This document shows, piece by piece, positions 25,888-35,715 of a stretch of DNA of 64,000 nucleotides. The position numbers were made by a program, and so were the translations under genes. The notes under the pieces were generated by a model. It was not told the origin of the DNA. It saw nothing but the letters and a program-made list of their open reading frames with translations, and did not search any database. The stretch comes from Candidatus Eisenbacteria bacterium RBG_16_71_46 (lineage in GTDB: Bacteria; Eisenbacteria; RBG-16-71-46): assembly GCA_001780165.1 (NCBI GenBank), contig MFFQ01000023.1:110905-174904 (forward strand), written 5' to 3'. The stretch's first letter is position 1. Each line of letters starts with the position of its first letter.

Positions 25888-27258
25888 CTAGGCGCGCCGG
25901 CGGCGCTCGCGCAGCGTCGCCAGCACGGGGATCTCGGATGCTTCCTCAGCCTGGCCCGCATGGTGCACGGTGATGTCCAGGCCGTCGATGAAGAACGCGA
26001 GGCCGACACCCACGACCAGGCTGAAGGCCGGCGCGAGCGCTAGGCGCACCACGTCGCGCACGTTCGTCGCGACGGCGGGTCCCGCCGGGCTCAGCAACAC
26101 CACGTTGATCTCGGAGCTGGTGTGGCGGTTGACGCGCGCCAGGTCGCTCTTCCCGACCAGGTCGGAATAGCGGACCTTGAGGACATCGATCTGACGGTCG
26201 ATCTCCGACAGCGTGAGCTCCTTGCCCGGTATCTTCTCGAGCTGACCCTCGAGATCGGCGATCTCCGCGTTGAGCATGTTCATGCGGGCTTCCAACACCC
26301 CGATCCGGGATTCCACCAGCCGGATGCGCTGGTCGGCCTCGTCCTTGAGCAGTCCCTCCAGGGACTCGAGGGTGCCTCGGGCGCTGATCACGTCGGGCGC
26401 ATCGTCGCGATATCGCTCGCGCATCTGGGCCAGGCGCGCCCGTTGCTCCACGACGCGACGCTTGAGATCGATCAGCGCGTCGTTGCTGTAGGGCAACCCG
26501 ACGTCCGGGAGGTCGACCGCCGACTCCACGCTCATCTCGCGCATCAGCTTCACTTGCGCACGCGCCTGGACGACCAGGTCGTTCAGCTCACTCCTTCGTT
26601 GCTGCAACCCGGTGAGCCGGTTTATCCCATTGCGCATCTGTTCGGTCATGTTCACGACGTGCTCGTCGGTCGTGAACCGGCTGCGCAGCCGATAAAAGTG
26701 CTGGAGGTCGGCCTCGACATTCGCGAACTCGCTCTTGAAGAACTTCTCGGGAATGGGGACTCCGGACTCGTCCTGGCGGTATCGCACGTAGGCGGTGATC
26801 AGCGCGTCGCACACCTGCCGGGCGACCCCGGGGTGGCCGTCCACGTAGCCGATGGCCAGGACGTTGCTCTTACCCCTCACCTCGACCTCGACGCTGCCGG
26901 GGTTCAGCGCGGGTGGCGCGGACCCCTCCCCGGCCCGATCCTCGAGGATCTTGCGCGCGCGCGAGAGCACGGGCTGGCTCTTCGCCAACTCGACCTCGTT
27001 GGCGAGATCCTGCTCCCAGTTGTCGAAGATGCGCCGGTCTGCCGTGAGCACGCTGGTCTGCTCGCCGCGCTTGACCAGCACCCGTCCGGAGGAAACGTAC
27101 AAGGTGGGCGAGGTGAGCGAGATCGCGAGCACCGTGGCGGTGACCGTCAGGAACAGGCCGATGATGATCCACTTGCGCCGGAAGACGACCGCGACGAACT
27201 CGCGCATCGTCGTCTGGCGGGCGACGGGTGTGCCGTCGTGCTGCAGGTCGCCGTTCAT
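25888..27258 (-). CDS. GumC/Wzz-family chain-length determinant
   Basis: A 456-aa polysaccharide co-polymerase. It controls chain length and links the inner-membrane machinery to the export channel. Seen: N-terminal helix WIIIGLFLTVTATVLAISL (about 30-50), a periplasmic domain with long heptad-like helices (about 170-330, rich in E/R/L), a proline-rich LLSPAGPA just before the second membrane helix LALAPAFSLVVGVGLAFFI, and a short cytoplasmic tail. The kinase domain is not fused but encoded next door. The gene follows the Wza-like exporter gene by 8 bases. Confidence 0.88.
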   Translation of the reverse strand: MNGDLQHDGTPVARQTTMREFVAVVFRRKWIIIGLFLTVTATVLAISLTSPTLYVSSGRVLVKRGEQTSVLTADRRIFDNWEQDLANEVELAKSQPVLSRARKILEDRAGEGSAPPALNPGSVEVEVRGKSNVLAIGYVDGHPGVARQVCDALITAYVRYRQDESGVPIPEKFFKSEFANVEADLQHFYRLRSRFTTDEHVVNMTEQMRNGINRLTGLQQRRSELNDLVVQARAQVKLMREMSVESAVDLPDVGLPYSNDALIDLKRRVVEQRARLAQMRERYRDDAPDVISARGTLESLEGLLKDEADQRIRLVESRIGVLEARMNMLNAEIADLEGQLEKIPGKELTLSEIDRQIDVLKVRYSDLVGKSDLARVNRHTSSEINVVLLSPAGPAVATNVRDVVRLALAPAFSLVVGVGLAFFIDGLDITVHHAGQAEEASEIPVLATLRERRRRA

Positions 27259-27266
27259 GACGTCTC

Positions 27267-28031
27267 CTATTGGGAGCTCGTGGTCGGGCCGACGACGAAC
27301 ACGCGGTCGAGATTGAACAGCTCCCAGCCCGTGAACGCGAAGTTGAGCGCGGTGGTCGGCCCGCCGAACAGCTGGCGCGTGAAGATGTCGATATTGCCCA
27401 CCGTGGAGCGGGGCACGTAGACGATGTCGAAACGCGAGAGCGGCATGTCCGCGTCGATCAGCCCCTGCTTGAGCGCCCGGTCGAGCCGAATGCGCGCCAC
27501 CCGGACGGACCGGCCGCCTTCGCGATGGAACACGAGCACGCTGTTGCGCGACGCATCGTCCTGGAATCCGCCGGCCCGGGCGATCGCCTGGGTAACGCTC
27601 ATGAACGGCACGGCCTCGTAGGAGCCCGGGTTCCTGACCCGCCCCATGACGTGCACCTGATTGCCGGCCAAGGTGGAGACCTCGACGGTCACGCGCGGCT
27701 GTTTCAGCTCCGCGCCGAGGAGTTCGACCAGCACCTCCTCCAGCTCGCGCGGCGTACGCCCGGCGGCGATCACGTCGCCCACCGGGTAGACCGAGATGCG
27801 GCCATCGGGGCGCACCAGGGCGTCCCGCTTCAGGTCACCGAACGCCTCGGAGCGCGGCCCGAAATTGAGCGCGAGCATGTCGCCGGGGACGATCCGGTAC
27901 TCGGGGACCCGGCTCCAGTCGATCGCGGAGGAATCGGCGCCCGCGACCTGCGCGCGCGCGATTCCGGCACAGGCCGGCGCGAGGCCGAGCACCACCAGGC
28001 CGATCAGCAGATTCGAAACGCTTCGATTCAC
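27267..28031 (-). CDS. Wza-like polysaccharide export protein
   Basis: A 254-aa outer-membrane polysaccharide export protein. Seen: an N-terminal signal segment (LLIGLVVLGLAPACAG, cleavage likely near ARAQ), a Poly_export domain from about residue 44 (YRIVPGDML) with VRPDGRISVYPVG, and an SLBB domain from about 124 (VHVMGRVRNPGSY). It is shorter than E. coli Wza (about 380 aa), lacking the extra SLBB repeats and the C-terminal amphipathic helix. The start is GTG with a G-rich stretch upstream. It is the first gene of the export operon and is preceded by a long structured leader. Confidence 0.88.
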   Translation of the reverse strand: MNRSVSNLLIGLVVLGLAPACAGIARAQVAGADSSAIDWSRVPEYRIVPGDMLALNFGPRSEAFGDLKRDALVRPDGRISVYPVGDVIAAGRTPRELEEVLVELLGAELKQPRVTVEVSTLAGNQVHVMGRVRNPGSYEAVPFMSVTQAIARAGGFQDDASRNSVLVFHREGGRSVRVARIRLDRALKQGLIDADMPLSRFDIVYVPRSTVGNIDIFTRQLFGGPTTALNFAFTGWELFNLDRVFVVGPTTSSQ

Positions 28032-28051
28032 AGCCCCCCCAACAGCGACAA

Positions 28052-28091
28052 CGGGCCCCGGATTCCTGCGGATGACGGAATCCGGGGCCCG
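28052..28091 (-). promoter_or_regulatory. Perfect stem-loop in the leader of the export operon
   Basis: Fifteen-base arms (28052-28066 and 28077-28091; arm GGAATCCGGGGCCCG) are perfectly complementary around a 10-base loop. In the mRNA the hairpin ends about 20 bases before the GTG of the Wza-like gene. No U-tract follows, so it is not a standard terminator. It could protect the mRNA or control translation. Confidence 0.55.
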
Positions 28092-28129
28092 ATCGCGGGC
28101 AGGGCCTCGAGATTCACCGGACGCAGGCA

Positions 28130-28165
28130 GGTCGATGGTCCGCAGGCTGCCAGCGGCTATCGACC
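28130..28165 (-). promoter_or_regulatory. Two-tier stem-loop in the export-operon leader
   Basis: GGTCGAT (28130-28136) pairs with ATCGACC (28159-28165), and inside it CCGC (28140-28143) pairs with GCGG (28153-28156). It lies between the promoter and the first gene. Confidence 0.45.
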
Positions 28166-28174
28166 CTCAAACCG

Positions 28175-28199
28175 GGTCAAATCACACAATGATTTCACC
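28175..28199. promoter_or_regulatory. Inverted repeat, operator or leader hairpin
   Basis: Ten-base arms with one mismatch; core AAATCA-CACAA-TGATTT at 28179-28195. It is A/T-rich against a GC-rich background and lies about 80 bases downstream of the predicted transcription start. It could be a protein-binding site or an RNA hairpin. Confidence 0.4.
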
Positions 28200-28251
28200 C
28201 GAGCAGGTAACAAGTCGCGTCTCGGCGGGCCTCCAGCCTAAATGAGATCAT

Positions 28252-28268
28252 CGCCGCAACTGGCGGCG
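28252..28268 (-). promoter_or_regulatory. Small hairpin at the 5' end of the export-operon leader
   Basis: CGCCGC (28252-28257) and GCGGCG (28263-28268) around a 5-base loop, starting about 8 bases into the predicted transcript. Confidence 0.35.
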
Positions 28269-28282
28269 TCCAACCAATTTGA

Positions 28283-28312
28283 AGTATACGCACCGGCCCC
28301 GCACCCTGTCAA
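28283..28312 (-). promoter_or_regulatory. Near-consensus sigma-70 promoter of the export operon
   Basis: On the minus strand: -35 TTGACA (28312-28307), 18-base spacer, -10 TATACT (28288-28283). These match 6 of 6 and 5 of 6 consensus positions, the best promoter seen in the window. The predicted start near 28276 gives a leader of about 245 nt before the GTG at 28031. In this A/T-poor genome such a match by chance is unlikely. Confidence 0.75.
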
Positions 28313-28375
28313 TCGGGGTGTTTCGGCCGCCCCCTGGGTACCCAACCTCGCAAGGGACATGCCCTTGCCGCCGCC

Positions 28376-28524
28376 GGGCTCCGTCGGCAAACGTCCGCGG
28401 GCAAGGCGTCGCGATCGCGCGACGAGCGGAGTCGTGGCCGACCACGCTGCGCGTGATGCCCGGCCACGTCGGAGCGAGGAGCCGACCGCGCAACGCGGCC
28501 CGCGGACGTTTGCCGACGGAGCCC
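28376..28524. repeat. Palindromic intergenic repeat, copy 2 (short form)
   Basis: A 149-bp element bounded by perfect 27-nt inverted arms (28376-28402 and 28498-28524; arm core GCAAACGTCCGCGGGC). Inside, 28457-28491 matches copy 1 at 33 of 35 positions. It lies just beyond the 3' end of the gene ending at 28566 and upstream of the export-operon promoter. Apart from this element, the 534-base gap from 28032 holds only promoter and leader structures and no gene. Confidence 0.78.
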
Positions 28525-28539
28525 CGAGCATGGGCAAAC

Positions 28540-28566
28540 GCCCGCGGGCGTTCGCGGACGGAGCCC
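28540..28566. repeat. Solo arm of the palindromic repeat
   Basis: A further copy of the 27-nt right arm (GCCCGCGGGCGTTCGCGGAC and on to GGAGCCC) that reaches into the TAG stop codon of the adjacent minus-strand gene. AACGCCCGCGGGCGTT at 28537-28552 is itself a perfect 16-bp palindrome, so it can fold alone. Confidence 0.6.
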
Positions 28567-29507
28567 TACAGCTCGGCCAGGACCGCGGCCGCGAACAGTG
28601 GGATCAGGATCTCGTGATGCCCGGTGAGGGCGATGCCGTGTCCTCCGGCCGCCCGGGTCGGGCGCTCGAGCACGTTGACGCGGGGCCGGTAGTGCTGGAT
28701 CTGGTCGAAGTTGGCCGTGGTCAGGTCCCGGAGATCGGCCCCCAGGTTGCGCGCGACCGACAGCGCCTTGAGGAACACCTCGGGCATGATGACCGCCGAG
28801 CCGAGGTTGAGCACCACCGCGCCGCGCGCGCCGGCGAGGGTCGCGGCGAGGATGCGGAAGTCGCGCAACGACGACGCGCCGAGGGCGGCGCCGTCGCAGC
28901 GCGGATGATGATGGATCGTGTCGCTGCCGATGGCGACGTGCACGGTCGCCGGGATCTGCAGCCGGTAGGCGCAGGCCAGCAGGCTCACCGCCGCCTGGGG
29001 CGGCGCGGCGTCGAGCAGCGCGCGGCCGTACGCCTCGCCCAGGCCTTCTCCGCGCGACGCCGCCTGGCCTGCCGCCGCGTTCATGAAGTCGCCGGTCTCG
29101 TCCACCATGCCGAAGCGTCCGGCGTGCAGCGCGGACTCGACGTCCTCGGAGGTGCGTCCGAGGGTGGCGATCTCGACGTCGTGGATCGCCGCGGCGCCGT
29201 TCATGGCCAGGTGGCTGATCACCCCGCGCTCCATGAGCGCGATGAGGCAAGGAGAGACACCGACCTTGATGACGTGACCACCGATCATCACGACCACCGG
29301 GCGCCGCTCCCGGCGCGCGGCGACGGTGCGCGTCACGATCTCACGCAGCGCGCGGGCCCCGAGCTGATCGGGCAGCGAGGCGAGCACGGCGCGCGCGGCC
29401 GCGGGATCGAGCGGGCGGGCGAATTCCTCCACCCGCACGCGGGTGGTGCGCTCGGCCACCGAGCCGACGGTGAGCTGCGAGAGGTCGGCTTCGGGATAGC
29501 GCCCCAT
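28566..29507 (-). CDS. Conserved protein of unknown function
   Basis: A 313-aa soluble protein to which I cannot assign a function. Conserved-looking segments are VVMIGGHVIKVGVSP near residue 75, MNGAAAIHDVEIATLGRTSE near 100, FGMVDETGDFMN near 130, and AIGSDTIHHHPRCDG near 195 with three adjacent histidines. These suggest a nucleotide- or metal-binding enzyme. It begins immediately after the stop of the DUF3108 gene (no gap), so the two are likely co-expressed. Its stop codon abuts the solo repeat arm. Some segments recall deoxyhypusine-synthase-like Rossmann enzymes, but I would not assign that. Confidence 0.65.
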   Translation of the reverse strand: MGRYPEADLSQLTVGSVAERTTRVRVEEFARPLDPAAARAVLASLPDQLGARALREIVTRTVAARRERRPVVVMIGGHVIKVGVSPCLIALMERGVISHLAMNGAAAIHDVEIATLGRTSEDVESALHAGRFGMVDETGDFMNAAAGQAASRGEGLGEAYGRALLDAAPPQAAVSLLACAYRLQIPATVHVAIGSDTIHHHPRCDGAALGASSLRDFRILAATLAGARGAVVLNLGSAVIMPEVFLKALSVARNLGADLRDLTTANFDQIQHYRPRVNVLERPTRAAGGHGIALTGHHEILIPLFAAAVLAEL

Positions 29508-30392
29508 TCAGGCGCCCGTCCTGAATTCCTGCAACTCGACGGTGATGGAGCCGATCGTCACCTTGCTCTTCATCAGCACCGGCATTCGCCGCTCGTCGGC
29601 CGTGAGCCAGATGACGAGACGGCCCTTGTTCTTGAAGACGCCCCCGGCCTTGAGCATGGGCTCGACCGCCACGCAGTCGAAGGTCCCGGCCGGGGTCTCG
29701 ACCCGCTCCCGCCCCAGCACCTTCACCTCGAGCGGCTGGCTCTTGCGACCCGCGTGGTAGTCGAACACGATGCTGCCGCCGATCGGGAGCGCCTGAAAGC
29801 GCGTGTAGTAGAACGAGGACAGCGCGTCCTGAACGCGCGGCGGGACCGGATAGACCGCGCCGGTGTTGTAGCGGGCCTCGCCCCGAACTTGATCGAAGAG
29901 GATCTCGTTCTTCGCCCGATACTTGCCTTCGCGGCGGTCCTCGGCGTAGCGCCAGCTGAACAGCCCGTTACGGTCCCACATGGACTCGATGCGGTTGCGC
30001 ACCTTGTAGATCCGGCTCACGACCGCGTTGGACTCGGCGCGCGCCATCAGGCGGAACACCGGGTGGCCGTTGTACTGCGTGGTCTCCGGCACCTCGAGGT
30101 AGGCGTTCCCGCCGTTGATGATGCCCCAGTTGACCGCGAACTTGAAGTACTCGCCCGCGTGGATGGGCTGACTCACCGCCGGAATGATCTCGTGGTCACC
30201 CGGGGCCGGCAGCACCACCGACCCGCTGATGGTGGTGTCGGGCGGGTCCACTGCGGTGGAGCCGTCGCCCGGGGACGGGTTCACCAGCGCAGGGTCGAGC
30301 GCGAGGGCGAGCCCGACCAGCAGGCCCGCGGCCCACCGGACGCGGAGCGCTCCCCGGCGCTTCCTGGTTCTAGACGGCATGAAGTGGGTCAT
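29508..30392 (-). CDS. DUF3108 exported protein
   Basis: A 294-aa protein with an N-terminal basic segment and hydrophobic helix (about residues 22-36), so probably exported or anchored. From about residue 77 it has HAGEYFKFAVNWGIINGG, the opening of DUF3108, and it ends with RRMPVLMKSKVTIGSITVEL. DUF3108 proteins are periplasmic beta-rich proteins of unknown function in diderm bacteria. The start may be ATG at 30392 or at 30380; neither has a strong ribosome site. The 210-base gap upstream shows no further gene. Confidence 0.8.
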   Translation of the reverse strand: MTHFMPSRTRKRRGALRVRWAAGLLVGLALALDPALVNPSPGDGSTAVDPPDTTISGSVVLPAPGDHEIIPAVSQPIHAGEYFKFAVNWGIINGGNAYLEVPETTQYNGHPVFRLMARAESNAVVSRIYKVRNRIESMWDRNGLFSWRYAEDRREGKYRAKNEILFDQVRGEARYNTGAVYPVPPRVQDALSSFYYTRFQALPIGGSIVFDYHAGRKSQPLEVKVLGRERVETPAGTFDCVAVEPMLKAGGVFKNKGRLVIWLTADERRMPVLMKSKVTIGSITVELQEFRTGA

Positions 30393-30602
30393 CTAGAGTC
30401 GCTTTCGCAATTCCGATGCCGCCCCGTCGGCGGCGGTCGCAGGTGCACCGGCTCATCCAGCCAATCGCCCATCATCTCAACGCTTGCAGCGTCGGCCCGG
30501 CGCTCCCGGGCGAGCCCTCGGGCGCCCCACGGGGTGTGATCGGATCGCGACGAAACGATCGCCCGGGCCCTCCTTCGGCCACCCGCGGCCAGGGGGCATC
30601 CG

Positions 30603-31898
30603 TTACCGCGAGGCCGACTCCGCGTGGCGGATCTCCCAGTCGCGCTCGTCGAGCGGCCCCCCGGGAGCGGGGCCGAGCGCGGCCATGGCGAACCCGCCCG
30701 GATCGAGGAAACGCCGTGCGAGGCCGGCCACCTCGTCGTAGGTGACGGCCAGCACCCTCTCGACCTGCTCTTCCGGCGAGGTGTAACCGGTGCGGTAGAT
30801 CTCCTCGTGCGCGAGATGGTACATGCGGTTCGAGACGCTTTCGTGACCCATGAGCAGCGAGCCGCGCAGTTGAGAGCGCGCCGCGTCCACCTCCTCGCGG
30901 GTCGGTCCCTGCTCGCACAGCGCCACCAGCTCGCGGCGCACCCGCAGCAGGGCCTCGCGGCCGCGCTCGGGGGAGACGCCGAGCTGGATGGACAGCATGC
31001 CCGCGTCGCGATGGAAGTCCGCGGCGGAGTAGACGGAGTAGGCGAGCCCCGCTTCCTCGCGCACGCTCTGGAACAGCCGGGAGCTCATCCCCCCGCCCAG
31101 CAGGATGTTGAGCACGACCAGCGCGTAGCGCTCGGCCGTGGGGTACGGCGCCCCGCGCGTGCCGAGCGCCAGGTAGAGCTGCTGGAGGTCGCCGCGGACC
31201 TGGTGACGCACGCTGGGCGCGTAGGGCGGCGGTCCGCCGGACAGCGGGAGGCTGCTGCCGTCGGGGGGCGTGAAATGCCGCTCCACCAGCGCCGCGACGC
31301 CCTCGTGCTCGATGGCCCCGCTCGCCGCCACCAGCAGGTGGTCGGGCCGGTAGCGGCTGCGGAAGTACTCGCGCAGCGTCTCGGAGCCGAGCCCGTCCAC
31401 GGTCGCCACCGTGCCCAGGATCGGCAGACCCAGCGCGTGCCCGCCCCAGACCTGCTCGCTCAGCAGCTCGCCGATCTTGTCCTCGGGGTTGTCCTCGCAG
31501 GAGAAGATCTCCTCGCGCACCACCGACTTCTCGCGTTCCACCTCTCCCGGCGAGAAACGCGACCGGCAGGTGATGTCGGAGATCACCTCCACCACCTCCG
31601 GCAGATGCTCGGCCAGGGCGCGCGCGTAGTAGCACACCTGCTCGCGGGCGGTGAACGCATCGAGGTGTCCGCCGAGCGACTCGAGGCTCTCGGCGATCGC
31701 CCGCGCGTCGCGGCGCTCGGTCCCCTTGAACATCATGTGCTCGATGAAATGGGAGATCCCGAGCAGCTCGCGCGGCTCGTCGCGGGAACCCGAGCGCACC
31801 CAGGCCCCGAGGCACACCGAGTGGCGGTCGGGCATGCGCTCGGTGACCAGGGTCAGCCCCGAGGGCAGCACCGATCGGCGGTAGTGAGCGTCAATCAT
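30603..31898 (-). CDS. M16-family zinc peptidase (processing-peptidase-like)
   Basis: A 431-aa M16B metallopeptidase, similar to mitochondrial processing peptidase and bacterial YmxG/PqqL proteins. The inverted zinc motif HFIEH (about residue 49-53 in GISHFIEHMMFKG) is intact and the third ligand glutamate lies in EREKSVVREEI about 75 residues on, so it should be active. The C-terminal half has LLGGGMSSRLFQSVREEAGLAYSV, the R/Y substrate-binding region. The ATG at 31898 is preferred because the homologous proteins begin just before VLPSGLTLV. It follows pnp with an 87-base gap, an order (rpsO-pnp-M16 peptidase) also seen in other phyla. Confidence 0.9.
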   Translation of the reverse strand: MIDAHYRRSVLPSGLTLVTERMPDRHSVCLGAWVRSGSRDEPRELLGISHFIEHMMFKGTERRDARAIAESLESLGGHLDAFTAREQVCYYARALAEHLPEVVEVISDITCRSRFSPGEVEREKSVVREEIFSCEDNPEDKIGELLSEQVWGGHALGLPILGTVATVDGLGSETLREYFRSRYRPDHLLVAASGAIEHEGVAALVERHFTPPDGSSLPLSGGPPPYAPSVRHQVRGDLQQLYLALGTRGAPYPTAERYALVVLNILLGGGMSSRLFQSVREEAGLAYSVYSAADFHRDAGMLSIQLGVSPERGREALLRVRRELVALCEQGPTREEVDAARSQLRGSLLMGHESVSNRMYHLAHEEIYRTGYTSPEEQVERVLAVTYDEVAGLARRFLDPGGFAMAALGPAPGGPLDERDWEIRHAESASR

Positions 31899-31919
31899 GT
31901 CGCGCGGTGCCCCCGAATC

Positions 31920-31947
31920 GCGAGTGGCAGGTCGCCCTGCCACTCGC
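31920..31947 (-). terminator. Strong hairpin downstream of pnp
   Basis: A perfect 12-base stem (GCGAGTGGCAGG and its complement) around a 4-base loop, 38 bases after the pnp stop. There is no U-tract, so it is either a non-canonical terminator or an mRNA 3'-end stabiliser. Confidence 0.5.
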
Positions 31948-31985
31948 CCACGGCCCGGGTGATTGAATGCCGCAGCGGAGGGCCG

Positions 31986-34172
<2,187 letters not shown>

Positions 34173-34200
34173 CAATCCGTTCCTGTCCTCTCGCCATTTC

Positions 34201-34222
34201 GGCTCCGGCGCGCGCCGGAGCC
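34201..34222 (-). promoter_or_regulatory. Perfect 22-bp palindrome in the pnp leader
   Basis: GGCTCCGGCGC followed by its exact complement. It forms an 11-bp hairpin about 30 bases upstream of the pnp start. In E. coli the pnp leader hairpin is cut by RNase III for autoregulation; a similar role is plausible here. Confidence 0.5.
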
Positions 34223-34290
34223 CATCGAGCGCCATCCCGGAGGAGCGAATCCCCGGGCGGTGCCTGCGGGAGCCATACGTCCCGCGCGCT

Positions 34291-34324
34291 GGGAACCGAC
34301 CGGCGTGCGCCGGCTCGCGTTCCC
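34291..34324 (-). promoter_or_regulatory. Two-tier hairpin between rpsO and pnp
   Basis: Outer arms GGGAAC and GTTCCC (34291-34296, 34319-34324) enclose CCGGCG-TG-CGCCGG (34300-34313). It lies 16 bases after the rpsO stop. It may be a processing site or a leaky terminator between rpsO and pnp. Confidence 0.45.
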
Positions 34325-34339
34325 CCGTCACGGCCCGCG

Positions 34340-34609
34340 CTATCGGCGCAGGCCGAGGTCTTTCACGACCTTGCGGTAACGCTCCACCCTCGTTGACTTG
34401 AGGTAGTCGAGCAACCGCCGCCGCTGGCCCACCATGCGCAACAAGCCGCGGCGCGATGCGTGATCGCGCTTGTGGACCTTGAAGTGCTCGGTGAGGTAGT
34501 TGATCTTCTCGGTCAAGAGCGCGATCTGGACCTCGGGCGAACCCGAATCTCCTTCGTGGATCTTGAACTTTCCGATGATCCCCTGCTTCTGCTCTCGTGA
34601 GAGCGTCAC
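34340..34609 (-). CDS. rpsO: 30S ribosomal protein S15
   Basis: An 89-aa protein, exactly the family length. It binds 16S rRNA helices 20-22 early in 30S assembly. Seen: [13 protein letters not shown] at the start, [45 protein letters not shown] (rRNA-binding core) and a basic end. The GTG start at 34609 is set by AGGAGG 8 bases upstream and by family length. It is followed by pnp as in E. coli. A promoter and a structured leader of about 105 nt precede it, which fits known S15 autoregulation in other bacteria. Confidence 0.96.
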   Translation of the reverse strand: MTLSREQKQGIIGKFKIHEGDSGSPEVQIALLTEKINYLTEHFKVHKRDHASRRGLLRMVGQRRRLLDYLKSTRVERYRKVVKDLGLRR

Positions 34610-34721
34610 AGTGGTCACCTCCTGCACGGGATGAGGGGGGCTGGTGCCCCAGCCACCGGGTGCAAGTTCCCGGGTGGCCGAGCGGATCGCTACGGTGAAC
34701 CGGTGTTCGGTGAGACGGAGC

Positions 34722-34750
34722 AATCTATCATTCCACGCCCTTCAAGGCAA
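34722..34750 (-). promoter_or_regulatory. Sigma-70 promoter for rpsO-pnp
   Basis: Minus strand: TTGCCT (34750-34745), exactly 17 bases, TAGATT (34727-34722). It matches 4 of 6 at each box. Transcription should start near 34715. The leader contains GGCTGG-TGCC-CCAGCC near 34650 and could hold an S15 binding structure. Confidence 0.6.
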
Positions 34751-34800
34751 CGCCCGTCCGCGGCCCGATGTGCCGCCGGCGACGTCCCGGGGCACGGCCG

Positions 34801-35715
34801 CTACGGGGCGCACAGGCCCAGCCGGCGTCGGACCTCCGCGACGTCCGCATGCATCGCCGCCGTCAGGGCATCCGCGCTCTCGAAGCGAAGTTCCGGGCGC
34901 AGCCACTCCGCGAATTCGACCTCCAGGTCGCGGCCCACGAGTTCGCCGTCCCAGTCGAGCAGATGGACCTCGAGCGTCCGTACCTGGCCGCCGAAGGTGG
35001 GCCGCACCCCGATGCTCATGGCTCCCGGCAGCCGCCGCGCGTCCCCCGCCAGCCGCGCCCACACCGCGTAGATCCCGTCCGCCGGCACGAGCTTCTCCTC
35101 GTGCAGCCGCAGGTTCGCGGTCGGAACCCCGAGCGTGCGCCCGATGGCCTCGCCCCGCACGACCCTCCCGCTCAGGCCGTACCGCCGGCCCAGCAGCCGC
35201 GCCCCCTCCGCCACGCGGCCGGAGCCCAACAGCGCGCGGATCCGCGTACTGGTCACCGGGACCCCGTCGACCTCGAGCAGGGGGAGTGCCTCCACCGTGT
35301 AGCCGTGCTGACCGCCGATCTCGCCGAGCCGCCCGATGTCGCCCGATCGCCCGCGACCGAGGGCGAAGTCGGACCCCACGATCAGCGTGTGCAGCCGGTA
35401 GGGCTTCACCAGGTAGTCGCGGACGAACGTCTCGGGGGTCAGCGCCGCCAGCTCGCGGGTGAAGGGAATCAGCTCGAAGCGGTCCACGCCCAGGCCCCGA
35501 ATGCGCTCGCGCTTCTCCTCGACCGGCGTCAGCGGCGGCGGCGGGTTGAAATTCGGGGCGAGCACGACGTCGGGATGGGGATCGAAGCTCACCACCACGC
35601 ACGGTCCGTCGTGCGCGCGCGCGCGCGCCAGCGCCCGCTGGAGGATCTCCAGGTGCCCGAGGTGCAGCCCGTCGAAGACTCCGACGGCAACCGCCGCCCG
35701 CGGCGACGCGGTCAA
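34801..35715 (-). CDS. ribF: Bifunctional riboflavin kinase / FAD synthetase
   Basis: A 304-aa RibF. The N-terminal FAD synthetase (nucleotidyltransferase) domain has GVFDGLHLGHLEIL (HxGH-type) and SFDPHP; the C-terminal riboflavin kinase domain has GRRYGLSGRVVRGEAIGRTLGVPTANL (PTAN motif) and DGIYAVWARL. It makes FMN and FAD in the cytoplasm. The start is a TTG overlapping the truB stop by 4 bases (TTGA), with GGGGGGAG two bases before it; no ATG or GTG is available near the domain start. The order rimP-nusA-infB-rbfA-truB-ribF-rpsO-pnp is conserved in many bacteria. Confidence 0.95.
   Translation of the reverse strand: MTASPRAAVAVGVFDGLHLGHLEILQRALARARAHDGPCVVVSFDPHPDVVLAPNFNPPPPLTPVEEKRERIRGLGVDRFELIPFTRELAALTPETFVRDYLVKPYRLHTLIVGSDFALGRGRSGDIGRLGEIGGQHGYTVEALPLLEVDGVPVTSTRIRALLGSGRVAEGARLLGRRYGLSGRVVRGEAIGRTLGVPTANLRLHEEKLVPADGIYAVWARLAGDARRLPGAMSIGVRPTFGGQVRTLEVHLLDWDGELVGRDLEVEFAEWLRPELRFESADALTAAMHADVAEVRRRLGLCAP

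Noticed and set aside
28242-30539. A 765-codon plus-strand open frame.
   Set aside because: It crosses the export promoter, the repeat element and two minus-strand genes with recognisable families; its composition is that of a shadow frame.
31920-31947. The pnp downstream hairpin as another copy of the palindromic repeat.
   Set aside because: The stem sequence (GCGAGTGGCAGG) does not match the repeat arms or the inner segment.
35610-35642. An alternating GC tract (possible Z-DNA or slippage site) in ribF.
   Set aside because: It is explained by alanine/arginine codons in a GC-rich gene (ALARARAHD region) and lies within the conserved coding frame.
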